DNA of 64,000 nucleotides, from contig OY727097.1 of the NCBI GenBank assembly GCA_963402885.1, positions 26,777,401 through 26,841,400 on the forward strand, written 5' to 3'. Positions 52,701 to 59,521 of this stretch are shown in pieces. Source of the DNA: Antedon bifida. Its lineage: Eukaryota > Echinodermata > Crinoidea > Comatulida > Antedonidae. The number at the start of each line of letters is the position of its first letter. Positions within the stretch are counted from its first letter, which is position 1. The position numbers and the translations under genes are program-made. Below the pieces are notes generated by a model. The model did not search any database and was not told the origin of the DNA. It was given only the letters and a program-made list of their open reading frames with translations.

Positions 52701-53294
52701 TTTCGCTGACCGGGGGATTCCCCTTTTTTAAAAACGCAAATCATGAACAAAAACGATATGTACGATTATTTTTTCTATGGCAATGAGATCATTTTTTTAT
52801 ATGAGTATTTTTCTTATTTCTTCATTTTTTTTAAAGCGTGGATAGTAATAATCATAATAATATTAAGCACTTTTTGCGTTCCATACTTTATTGTGGCCGA
52901 GTTGACCGATTAGTTTTTGGCCGAGTTGACGTGAGGCCGAGTTGACTTGAGGCCGAGTTGACTTGAGGCCGACTTGACATGGGGCCGACTTGACTTTGGC
53001 CGAGACGGTTTGGGGCCGACTTGACCTGCACCCATTAAAATGTGTTAGACAGCGGTTCTTTTTCAAATGATATTCTATGGAGTGAGGTCTTGGCAGGGGG
53101 TGCTGAAGGATTCAAAAGCTGCTGGAATTAAGCAAATCACATGATTATGCACATATGAATTTATTTATTTTGACTTTTGAAAAATGCATTATTAAAATAC
53201 TATTTACCTTTAAATTTTGAATCACACCTCTTTCCTTGAATGATTGATAAAGCTTAGTTTTAAACTCATCTGAAGTAAATTCAGCTTCCTCCAT
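37615..53294 (-). CDS. OFD1: OFD1 centriole and centriolar satellite protein
   Basis: Twenty-five exons on the minus strand join in frame into about 1135 residues (human OFD1 is 1012). The start ATG at 53294-53292 begins MEEAEFTSDEFKTKLYQSFK, matching the human start region DELRKKLYQTFK. The remaining match runs the full length: LisH motif, long coiled coils including a close match to human QTQTALENEVY (here QETRTALSNEVY), a distal YMKMVQEKQ motif (human YMKIIQQEQ) and a final -DW (human -DDSW). OFD1 sits at the distal centriole and satellites, controls centriole length and is required for cilium formation. Exons and phases are given in three sub-entries. The gene appears intact, with no disabling change seen. 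The ending exon (37615-37660) is inferred from phase, acceptor and the tryptophan ending. Confidence 0.93.
37700..37870 (-). mobile_element. tRNA-derived SINE-like element
   Basis: Read on the minus strand it has a tRNA-like head: AGTGGTCCAATGGTTGGGTA (A-box-like) and, about 45 bases later, AGTTCGAGTCTTGG (B-box-like). It is followed by a T-rich stretch. No clover-leaf with a closed acceptor stem is present. It lies just outside the OFD1 stop-codon exon, in its last intron. Confidence 0.5.
39045..39180. repeat. Dispersed repeat, copy 2 (pair with 10905-11045)
   Basis: It shares TGTCTAGGTTCTA, ATTAGTAAAAAGATAAT, TTTGGCACATATGGCGAC and GCAAAAATCGAAAC with 10905-11045 in the same order. It lies within the last OFD1 intron and is non-coding. 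Confidence 0.5.
39506..39632. mobile_element. MITE, AGCTCTGTCTACACTATCAA family (shortened)
   Basis: The left end AAACTCTGTCTACACTATCA is followed directly by GATGTGATGTGCCCATATGG. The interior arm TATCACTACCATATTTAAGC is inverted relative to the standard copies, and the right end is eroded (GACAGAACTTAA). Confidence 0.7.
40539..40699. mobile_element. MITE, AGCTCTGTCTACACTATCAA family, between OFD1 exons 22 and 23
   Basis: It starts AATCTCTGTCTACACTATCT about 33 bp past the 5' edge of exon 23 (minus-strand sense) and ends GAAAGTGTAGACAAGG. The standard interior is present: GTGTGATGTGCCCAAATATG, GACATCATTATGTCC and the inverse GGGCACATTACATTGTTTTG. Confidence 0.85.
41025..41148. mobile_element. 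MITE, AGCTCTGTCTACACTATCAA family, abutting the OFD1 exon 21 donor
   Basis: The left arm is truncated and begins in GGGTAGTGATATGCC. The core ATGTCATCATGTCCATATAT and arm GCACATCACACTTTTGTTG are clear, and the right end AACTTTGATAGCAAGCTCTT is degenerate. It ends within about 10 bp of the donor at 41156, so the element occupies the start of that intron. Confidence 0.75.
42205..42390. repeat. 20-bp minisatellite in an OFD1 intron
   Basis: About eight to nine copies of CAACATGCAATTTGACATCN run from 42205 to 42390. The inner copies are nearly identical (CATCACAACATG versus CATCCCAACATG); the ends are diverged. It lies between the exons at 42438 and 42158, only about 45 bp from each. Confidence 0.9.
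42660..42890 (-). mobile_element. tRNA-derived SINE-like element
   Basis: On the minus strand a head TAGCTTGAGGGTTTGGGTGC (A-box-like) is followed by CCTGGGTTCAAATCATG (B-box-like) at tRNA spacing, then a body ending near GGCAGTGACTTTGAAGTCAA. No closed clover-leaf is present. It sits in an OFD1 intron, in the same orientation as the gene. Confidence 0.5.
43255..43420. mobile_element. MITE, AGCTCTGTCTACACTATCAA family (full length)
   Basis: TGCTCTGTCTACACTATCAA at the left and GATAGTGTGGACAGAGCTTT at the right enclose the complete standard interior, including TTTTTTTGTCACATAAAGTT next to the right end. It lies in the intron between OFD1 exons 17 and 18. Confidence 0.88.
43785..44010 (-). mobile_element. 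tRNA-derived SINE with LINE-like tail
   Basis: Read on the minus strand it has TTTGGTTAAAGCTCTGAACC (A-box region), then TCACTGGTTCGATTGC (B box), a body, and a 3' end TGAAACAATAAACTTGAACT with a short repeated AACTTGAA ending. Head, body and tail in this order are the classic SINE layout. It lies in an OFD1 intron. The family name is not known to me. Confidence 0.6.
44313..51267 (-). CDS. OFD1: OFD1 exons 4-16: coiled-coil rod
   Basis: Exons, 5' to 3' on the minus strand: 51237-51267, 50998-51096, 50651-50793, 50248-50337, 49452-49535, 48611-48717, 48387-48506, 47833-47906, 47427-47518, 46881-47026, 46529-46572, 45982-46145, 44313-44473. Every junction keeps one frame. The product is rich in Glu, Lys, Arg and Gln with heptad leucines, as expected for the OFD1 rod that binds centriolar and satellite partners. 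Recognisable anchors are NIEETYKQRLKEQL (human SFEETYDRKLKNEL) and TALSNEVYRKPNKSS (human TALENEVYCNPKQS). The donor after exon 6 is GTCAGC, less canonical than the rest. Exon 5 has a partial copy in the next intron (50826-50903). Confidence 0.9.
44560..44720. repeat. Tandem duplication, unit about 100 bp, two copies
   Basis: AACTAAAAGGAAATGGTTGC and GCAAGAGCGGTTTACTGTAT near 44563 recur as AACTAAAAGGAAATAGTTGC and GCAAGAGCGGTTAATGTATG near 44650, each followed by CTACTGANAGGAACTGGTG. It is intronic in OFD1. Confidence 0.75.
45666..45813. mobile_element. MITE, AGCTCTGTCTACACTATCAA family
   Basis: Ends AAACCCTGTCTACATTATCA and TAATAGTGTAGACAGAGCTT are inverted. The interior is shortened, with one ATATGGTAGTGATAT repeat and no GACATCATC core. 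It lies 33 bp from the next copy at 45846. Confidence 0.8.
45846..45950. mobile_element. MITE, AGCTCTGTCTACACTATCAA family, half copy beside OFD1 exon 15
   Basis: The left arm TTAAGCTCTGTGTCTACACT and interior through ATATGACATCATCA are present, then the element stops about 30 bp before the exon at 45982-46145. The right arm is absent. A broken copy next to a splice site suggests a later deletion. Confidence 0.75.
47201..47314. mobile_element. MITE, AGCTCTGTCTACACTATCAA family (short, with TTAA edges)
   Basis: TTAAGCTCTGTCTACACTAT and ATAGTGTAGACAGAGCTTAA are perfect inverted ends; TTAA at both sides could be a target duplication. The interior is reduced to one ATATGGTAGTGATATGA unit. It lies between OFD1 exons 12 and 13. 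Confidence 0.88.
49077..49410. repeat. 115-bp tandem repeat followed by an 18-bp triplication
   Basis: GTATTGTTTCTCATTTGTTT at 49081 recurs at 49196 and, diverged, at 49311, a period of 115 bp. It is followed by three copies of AATTCTCTTCCTGAATAG (about 49356-49410). The unit contains TGTCGCCCTGAACTATAGTA and resembles a dispersed GTGTCCCTTTAATA repeat seen at 33690 and 47330. It is intronic in OFD1. Confidence 0.85.
50047..50209. repeat. Dispersed inverted-repeat element with GTATCCAGGATTTT end
   Basis: AGTAGCGTATCCAGGATTTT at the left and CCTCCTGGATCCACCCCCTC at the right are inverted variants; GGGGGCCCGGGCCGGC lies inside. It is related to 18711-18815, intronic in OFD1, and has no coding potential. 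Confidence 0.55.
50329..50575. repeat. Tandem duplication of about 128 bp beginning at the OFD1 exon 7 acceptor
   Basis: CTTGTAATCTGAAAATTTAC at 50329 recurs as CTTGTAATCTGAAAATTTGC at 50457, with the downstream words ATTATGGNNTATATCTG and AAAACAAATTCAGATTT also repeated. The first copy covers the last bases of the exon 7 acceptor side, so the second copy carries a decoy acceptor. Confidence 0.7.
50826..50903 (-). pseudogene. Partial duplicate of OFD1 exon 5 (decoy exon)
   Basis: This 78-bp stretch copies the donor half of exon 5 (50990-51068) at an offset of about 164 bp. It keeps the GTAAGC donor and the stretch encoding NSHSGGSECKGVQADL. One base is missing relative to the functional exon, so it would change the frame if spliced in. 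A possible acceptor (TGTAAACAG) lies at its 5' edge. This is a host-gene exon duplication, probably not used. Confidence 0.75.
51382..53294 (-). CDS. OFD1: OFD1 exons 1-3: N terminus and LisH motif
   Basis: Exon 1 is 53208-53294, exon 2 is 51562-51765 and exon 3 is 51382-51450. All junctions are phase 0. Exon 2 carries the LisH motif around residues 68-95, ASNSLVADHLRRCQYEYSL followed by AVFLPESG, nearly identical to human SNSLVADHLQRCGYEYSL. LisH motifs mediate dimerisation and partner binding. Exon 3 encodes TTKDLLQLLKINPDSKLYRN, like human MQDLLQLIKINPTSSLYKS. The large intron 1 contains a MULE-like element at 51994-53033. Confidence 0.93.
51994..53033. mobile_element. 1.04-kb MULE-like non-autonomous element with repeat-built TIRs
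   Basis: The flanks carry the 9-bp direct repeat ATTAAAATG (51985-51993 and 53034-53042). The two ends are inverted copies about 170 bp long that share CCGTCTCGGCCAAAGTCAAG and then a run of 15-17-bp units of the type CAACTCGGCCNCAAGT, closing with a TATGGAACG-AAAAAGTGC word. The central 680 bp is AT-rich and lacks a transposase. A 9-bp target duplication with long TIRs fits the Mutator-like superfamily. It is inserted in OFD1 intron 1. The short frames in each TIR are artefacts of the repeats. Confidence 0.85.
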
Positions 53295-53879
53295 TTTAGG
53301 TGATAATATACTGTAAACTTACAGCATTACTGGATACAGGCCTAGCCTACTCTGTTAGTGTTGTGTATATTATATTATTTAATTTTTGAACTCTAAAAAA
53401 AAAGGCAAACAATTGAATCATCAACTCGATTTAAAAAAAAAATAAAATTCGACAACCTTGTTTCATCCTCATTTATTATAACAGTCGGACCAGAGTGCAC
53501 AAAAGTTTTGCTACCAAATGTATATGAACAATACTAGCCTAGGCCCAGCAGGGGCTTGTCATCTAGATCTGGCCCGTCCAGGTAAGGGCAGCCCCGTCGG
53601 CGACTCGCATTGATTATTGGCGGTGAATCTTGTTGGCAGCCTAGCCTACTAATACTATTTCTTCGTCAATTCATCATGTATAATGTCTAATTCTTATGAC
53701 GGCTTTAATTAAATATATTTTTCTAATATCCCTACCTCTCAGATCACAAATATACTTTGCATTTTCTCTATAAATTAGCCAAGAAGCGAACAAACAAGCA
53801 ACACAGCTAGCTGCAGCGATTATTTTTTTCAAAACAATGTTTACGAAAACGAATCTTCCAATAGGCGGCGCTATTCATA

Positions 53880-54030
53880 TTATCAAAAGATGAACATTTT
53901 TAGTCGCGTGGACGCGACTCTATAGTTCACTATGTCGGTCGGTCTGTCAGTCTGTCTGTCGGTCCGGTATCACTATGCATTGTAGCACGCGACTTAATGG
54001 CTGTTGGCCTTGTTTTTCTACAGTGTGGTA
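53880..54030. mobile_element. Dispersed element with a (GTCGGTCT)n block, copy 2
   Basis: This is the reverse-orientation relative of 14985-15215: CGCGACTCTATAGTTCACTA, then TGTCGGTCGGTCTGTC, then GCACGCGACTTAATGGCTGT and GGCCTTG. An additional inverted word TCGCGTGGACGCGACT opens it. It lies between the OFD1 start and the POLR3F 3' end. Confidence 0.65.
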
Positions 54031-54403
54031 CGGTGGATGCATACAGCAGTACAGTATTATAAATACAAAATAATAGATTTGTCATTACAAATACTTTCAA
54101 TTTATCACACAAATTCAGAATGTATACAAAAATAAAAAAACATACTAAAAAGTAAAATTTTATTTTAAAATTTATTTTCACCTTTTATGCAGTTTTATTT
54201 TAGTACTAAAGTTATAAATAAAGTTAGCAAAATTGTACTTTCTTTTGTTTTTATTTTTTAGCAGTTTTAGTTTTAAAGCGAACATAGCTACTTTAAATAT
54301 AACAAGTCTGTTGAATCTGTAGATCTTCTTCAATTAACCAACTGTATTTGTTTTTTAGGTTTGTAAGGAAATGAGGTTGATTTTTTTTTGTGAACATTTT
54401 ACT

Positions 54404-55348
54404 TTAGAATTCTAACCATTCATTCATGTAAACACAGTTTGATGGGGAAATAGCGCCACCTTCATGGCATTGATCAAACACAGGGCAAACTCCGCATGGT
54501 ACACGCACAAGTCCAGTCGGTTCTATAAGCTTTCCAACAGCCCGATACAACTTGACCTCACCAGCGTCGGATGACCCTCCTTGCCCGGCCATTATTGTCA
54601 TTTCGACACTTCCATCAAAGATTAAAGTGTTTAAAATTGTCTCGATATCATCTACAGAAAGTTCCACTTTACTTATTCCCAACTCGGAAATGTACTTCCA
54701 AACTTCTTTTGACGATGCAAATGACTTTAGTTGAACACTTAGAGGCTCTAGTTGCATTTTTTTTGCAAGTTCAACTTTTTGACTCAAAAATTTCAAACAC
54801 TGCTGGTTTAAAACATCGACAAATTCTGCTTCAAAATCTTGATCACTGTACCACGCGCCACCCGTTACGCTGCGGTCAGGCTGTATATTATACAACATGT
54901 AAACTTTCTTCTTTGAGGCACCAACTGATTTTACCGCTTTGATTAGTTTTCGTGTTTCTAAGTTTTTCAGGATTTTATTCACTTGAGTTTGAAGAATATT
55001 ACTGCGATATCGGATGTCGCGTATCCAAATTCCTTTATTTCCAGATTCTTCAATTATTTGATATACCAGTTTCTCTTGGTTATCTGCACCTTTAATTTTA
55101 GCAGACGATGTTGGATCTTTAGCCCTGTACATCAACTCTGTACTTGTCTTGACTAGGTCGATTTTACCAGTGGATAGCAGCCTGTTGATGGCCGAAACAC
55201 GTTGCTGAGCACCCACGTCTGGTAGGTGCTTCTGAATAACGGAGTCGGCTACACCTTTTGAGTTTTGCCTACAAAGTTCCATAATTCTAACTTCAAGCTC
55301 CATGACGTCAGTGGGTTCTTGTTTTACTGAAGTACTTGAAGAAGCCAT
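54404..55348 (-). CDS. POLR3F: RNA polymerase III subunit RPC6 (RPC39/C34 homologue)
   Basis: One uninterrupted frame of 314 residues (human RPC6 has 316), ATG at 55348-55346 and TAA at 54406-54404. RPC6 is the winged-helix subunit of the C31/C82/C34 heterotrimer that helps Pol III open promoters and contact TFIIIB at tRNA and 5S genes. Winged-helix stretches are obvious: AQQRVSAINRLLSTGKIDL, GADNQEKLVYQIIEESGNKG, LIKAVKSVGASKKKVYMLYN and the signature QPDRSVTGGAWYSDQDFEAE. The C terminus keeps the four cysteines (about 285, 288, 294, 305; CGVC, QC, NC) known to bind a 4Fe-4S cluster. A minus-strand AATAAA near 54254-54249 is a candidate poly(A) signal. The gene is intronless, unlike the multi-exon vertebrate gene, but is intact and near full length. 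Confidence 0.96.
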   Translation of the reverse strand: MASSSTSVKQEPTDVMELEVRIMELCRQNSKGVADSVIQKHLPDVGAQQRVSAINRLLSTGKIDLVKTSTELMYRAKDPTSSAKIKGADNQEKLVYQIIEESGNKGIWIRDIRYRSNILQTQVNKILKNLETRKLIKAVKSVGASKKKVYMLYNIQPDRSVTGGAWYSDQDFEAEFVDVLNQQCLKFLSQKVELAKKMQLEPLSVQLKSFASSKEVWKYISELGISKVELSVDDIETILNTLIFDGSVEMTIMAGQGGSSDAGEVKLYRAVGKLIEPTGLVRVPCGVCPVFDQCHEGGAISPSNCVYMNEWLEF

Positions 55349-56626
55349 TTTAAGGTCTCTTAATTTGATAATGCTTATTTTACAGAAGATAAATGAGCTA
55401 GACCTAGCTGCTCTCTAATCTATCTATCCTCATGTTTCATGTTTATAATTATGGTCAAAGTTCATTCATTCATAAATAATATGAGGTGAGGGCGCTAGAC
55501 ATGAAACCTTTTTAGCGCCCTCACCTTTAACAGTCAAAGACAAAATTACTGAACTTACTATACTAAATAAAATTATTCCCCGTAGGTTCTGTTTCCACGG
55601 ACCAGCTTCTTAACTCGGTAGTATAACTAAATATAAAAAGCTTAAATCATTTGCACAAGTCAGCCATAACAAACAGTGTTAGTTTATTTAGATTTAACTG
55701 TAGTTCTCAGACGGGGAACCTTTTTTGTTGTAAATAAAATAATAATTGTCAGAAGCCTGGGGAAAGCGGATGTAAACAAGTTAAATTGCTCAATAAAAGT
55801 ACTCATAAAAGTTACCGTTAGCTTTTATACCTTACGCTTAAAAAAAAATAATGCATTCATCCTAAAATGAAATTGTTTCCCAATAAAACATTTGAAATAG
55901 TACGTTTTAGTCTGAAGTCTTAGTGTGCAGTGTGCCATTTGAATTTAAAGAATACACAAAGGAATATTTAGGTTTTGAAAAACTTTCATCATCCGGAGGC
56001 GCCTCTTTTAACTCATTATTCACTGAAGTTTCAATTACAATGGCGGTCATTTCAATTCTATTATGGATGCATGATAGCAAACATTTATACTCGAACAAAC
56101 GTACAAATATTAATAATAAGATTCAAAGTTATTATACATACACAAGCACTGTAGGCTAAAACATTGTTTTATTGTACAAAATCACAACAAATCAAATACA
56201 AAGTTGCAACGATGTGAAGTCTGAACCAGCCACCACGTAAGGACTGTAGAGAACAAATAAACAAAGAAGAACATCTAGTTATTTTTTTGATGACAATGAA
56301 TCTAAAATTAGAACCATATCGTCAACAGTTTTTATAAGCTTAGTCTAGCAAACGCTGACTTTGTCATTACTTGCTTTGTTTTTATATGCAAATTATAGGC
56401 CTGGCACACGAGAAAACTTTACCAAACCATAGTGCATGTTGAAAACTCTGACGTTGTCATTAATTGCTTTGTTTTTATATATTTAGGCGGCACACTTATC
56501 ACTTTTGATTGCAACATTGAGTGTGTCAAGATAAAGTTTTCCAAAGTTTGCTGTGTAAACCAGTTGACAAACTTCTGAAGACTGCACTAGATGGACATTG
56601 TGTAGGCTCTGTATATCTGTATGTTT
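55349..56626. other. POLR3F upstream region to the first tRNA gene
   Basis: No gene was recognised. It includes the presumed POLR3F promoter and 5' UTR. A direct duplication of about 35 bp (variants of CTGACNTTGTCATTANTTGC followed by TTTGTTTTTATAT) occurs at about 56348 and 56448. Small open frames here overlap on both strands and have no support. Confidence 0.5.
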
Positions 56627-56698
56627 GGCTCGTTGGTCTAGTGGTATGATTCTCGCTTCGGGTGCGAGAGGTCCCGGGTTCAACTCCCGGACGAGCCC
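56627..56698 (+). tRNA. tRNA-Pro (anticodon CGG), copy 1
   Basis: The 72-base gene folds as a clover-leaf: acceptor GGCTCGT pairs with ACGAGCC, the anticodon arm TCTCGC/GCGAGA carries the loop TTCGGGT, whose CGG reads proline codon CCG, and the T stem is CCGGG/CCCGG. The A box is TGGTCTAGTGG and the B box GGTTCAACTCC. The sequence is almost identical to animal tRNA-Pro genes. A TTTT terminator lies about 15 bases downstream (TTGTTTTG). No intron is present and CCA is not encoded. It is preceded by a TGTAGGCTCT word shared with copy 2. Confidence 0.95.
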
Positions 56699-57024
56699 AT
56701 TGTGTATCCTTCTTGTTTTGTTAAAAGAGAATAATGTATTTTTTCAGCGTCATTGCAACTAACGGAATAGAAGTATGTCGAGTTGTAAACGACTCTTATC
56801 TTCCTGATTTGAAATATTTCATTGTCTTTTCCATCTTATTTTCATTTTTTGTTATCATTTTATACTGTACATAACCGTACCGCTGAGTTAGCCACTGTTT
56901 GAGAGAAGTTTGTAATTTCTGTCTAAACAGTAACTGGAGGCAGGTCAAGTTGTCTATCTGGACTGTCTTACTTCAAAGCACCTACATAGATGGGCGTGGT
57001 GTGTAGGCTCTTCCCGATATAATT

Positions 57025-57096
57025 GGCTCGTTGGTCTAGTGGTATGATTCTCGCTTCGGGTGCGAGAGGTCCCGGGTTCAACTCCCGGACGAGCCC
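57025..57096 (+). tRNA. tRNA-Pro (anticodon CGG), copy 2
   Basis: The sequence is identical in the mature region to copy 1, so it forms the same clover-leaf with anticodon CGG. It is followed directly by a T7 run (57097-57103), a strong Pol III terminator. Upstream, TGTAGGCTCT is again present about 23 bases before the gene, and TATA-like ATATAATT sits just before the start. The flanks otherwise differ from copy 1, so the duplication is old or the gene body is kept identical by selection or conversion. Confidence 0.95.
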
Positions 57097-57103
57097 TTTT
57101 TTT

Positions 57104-57689
57104 GTTTCGTTAAAATTGACCATTAATTGTACATAAGTGTTTTTCTCTTACACTGATTGCATCATATGTCTTAGTAATAATTTCAAATGAAGTCAAGAAA
57201 TATTTATTAAACAGAGATGATAAAAAAGGAGTTTGTGAGCCAAAGTCTTGGTCGACACTTCTAACAATCTCACTCCTTGAATTGGTTCCTTGGCTTGGCG
57301 ATATAACAATGGCAGTCAATGTTAGCATTTGAAGATTACCTAAGCAACTGAACCAAGCACTCAATTGTCATCTATGACCACGTTATAATGTATGGCCGGG
57401 AGCAGTTCAATGTATGAGAAACCTCTATATATGAAAATGTTTCAAGAAATACAAGAATTAGGAAATAAACTCGACTAATTGATAGGTCCTAGCTGCTGAA
57501 CCCAAAAAAACGTCTGGGGGAAAAGAGAGTCTATGAGGGGCCACAGTTGATGGGCAAAATGGCCGCGAAGTATTAAAATTAATTGCACTAATTATAAAGG
57601 GCTATCTATCTTCTGATAAACCATCTTTGTTTTTTTCAAAATCAGAAATCGGAACCCAGAAATATTGTATCGCATACTGTGCGATTGTA
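57104..57689. other. Spacer after tRNA-Pro copy 2
   Basis: I see no gene, repeat array or splice-supported exon in this stretch. A short open frame on the minus strand from 57364 has no family resemblance. Confidence 0.5.
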
Positions 57690-58100
57690 TAAGGCTATAA
57701 GGCTGGTATAAGTTGACTACAATGTTCAAATTGTTTGTTCATAATGATATGAAAGAGTTGGTCAAAAAGACGTCACAGATTCAATACAACAACAAACCAA
57801 ACAATGTTAAAATTAATCGTATTTATATCAAAACATTTCTCGGAATAGAAATAGATTGTAAAATTGGTAAAAAAAACAAACATGTTAAACGTATACAAAC
57901 AACAATTGATAAAAACATCAATATAATATATAAATTGAGAAAACTGCTAAAAAGTAGTGTATAATTTATTTTAATTATGCATTGATATTACCATATATTA
58001 ATGATTGTTGTGAAATTTGGGGTAACACTTATAAAAGTACAGTACAACATGTTTACAAAAAAAGTGGTAATTTATAAAATTATCACTAGTGTAAGATGAT
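57690..58100 (+). pseudogene. LINE reverse-transcriptase remnant (5'-truncated)
   Basis: The frame from about 57713 encodes TTMFKLFVHNDMKELVKKTS, then INRIYIKTFLGIEIDCKIGK and VKRIQTTIDKNINIIYKLRK. After a frame change near 57960 the frame continues with ALILPYINDCCEIWGNTYKS then TVQHVYKK. This is the thumb-side part of a non-LTR retrotransposon RT, typically TKFLGV-ID-L-W--HI and Y-N-VWG-TY. The catalytic FADD/YADD block just upstream is decayed (KLTTM remains). It is a dead fragment; the clade (CR1, Jockey or similar) is not decided. Confidence 0.75.
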
Positions 58101-58708
58101 AGCATTGTAGTAAATGATACTGGATACCAGAGGAAGTACAGTAGAGAAGTTTCGTTTTGAGGTTTGTTTTGGCCCTGTAGACGTTCCATATTGCGTAGAG
58201 TAGATGCATAGAATTAATTAGGAGCTAGCTAGTCACGAGTCACGCCTCAGTCACGACACACGGTGGTGGTACAAACAACAGGTTGTATTATGCCTAGCTG
58301 AAAGTTATCTGTAAGTTTTGTTTATTAATTCATTATACTTATGTTACATATCAAAGCTACCCGATGAGGACATTGTAGATGATTTTACGGTTGTGAAATA
58401 AGTGTTACATTTGCATCTTGATGCAGAATATCTGAATATAGAGTGTGATTTGGTCATAGATTATCGGGTAGCCTACTAGTACTAACCTAGGCTAGTACTA
58501 GTAGAGTGGGCATGGCGCATGCGGCCTAGGCTAGGCCTAGCTGTGTATTTTTCGGTAACATACCGCTACTTCTCAAAATAATGTCAAGTTAGTTTTGTTA
58601 ATGTTAGTAATCGATGTTGATGATTACATAGGCTTAATGGTGAAATTAAACTAGGAACAGTTCGTTATTGGTTTAGTTAGTTGCTAGATTATAAATAATA
58701 ATGAATTG

Positions 58709-59521
58709 TTAACCCATCCATTGACTGCCGGATGTTTATTGGCCCATTGTTCTGTACCGCCATGCCAGTACATTTCAGTGAGGTATTTCCTGCTTGCCAG
58801 CTCATTTTTTTTATCAATGCGAGAATAAACTTTTTGACAGGGTAGTATTATTTTGCAAATAACTTATTAACTATTGATAATTTGAAAAAATAAATAATAA
58901 AACAAATATTCATTAGACATTTCTACATGCAAATGTATTTTTATTATAAGGTTTTTAGCAATATTTTTACAGCTAGGTAGATCTCTAGGCCAGGCTAGAT
59001 AATAATATACTATTACTGTAGTAGGACTCTACCCTAGTAGTAGCCTAGCGCTGACCTACTAGGCCTACTCTAGATAATTTGCAGAGTCCACGTCCATACC
59101 ACATTGCCTGCCTTGGCCTTCATCAATTTATTTCTACTAGGCCTAGCTAGCTAGGCCTACATCGTAATTGATGTCAATATCCGAGCCATCATGATCAAGC
59201 CCAGTAGCGACAACTTCTCACGGTAGAATAGCGCTCCATTTTCATTTCAAACCAACATTTTAAACCTCAAAATACTCAAATTTTTAATATAGTAAGCCCT
59301 ACAAATGTTCGCGTCACAATATAGAATGGTTCATTGGCTTTCATTAATAATGCATGTCAATACAATTAGACTCGATGAAGACGTTATGTAGACTATTTTA
59401 TTGAGACGTTAATTGTTTCGCATTAATGCGAAGTTGGCACAGCCAGTACAACTAGCCTATTCGCACAGCGAGGTGTGTCGTCCTGTTCGCATAAATGCGA
59501 AGTTGGCAGTCAATGGGTTAA
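58709..59521. mobile_element. piggyBac-like non-autonomous element, TTAA target duplication
   Basis: TTAA followed by CCCATCCATTGACTGCC at the left (58709) and GGCAGTCAATGGG followed by TTAA at the right (ending 59521) give inverted ends with the CCC...CTGCC style of Uribo-type piggyBac elements and the TTAA target site. Near the right end the word GCGAAGTTGGCA occurs twice with an ATNAATGCG prefix, a subterminal repeat. The roughly 800-bp interior has no transposase frame. Confidence 0.75.

Noticed and set aside
51952-53066. Frames rich in Arg-Pro-Ser-Gln repeats at both ends of the MULE-like element
   Set aside because: Products of the tandem units in the inverted ends; they lie in OFD1 intron 1.
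54552-54942. Plus-strand frames of 60 and 123 residues
   Set aside because: Antisense shadows of POLR3F.
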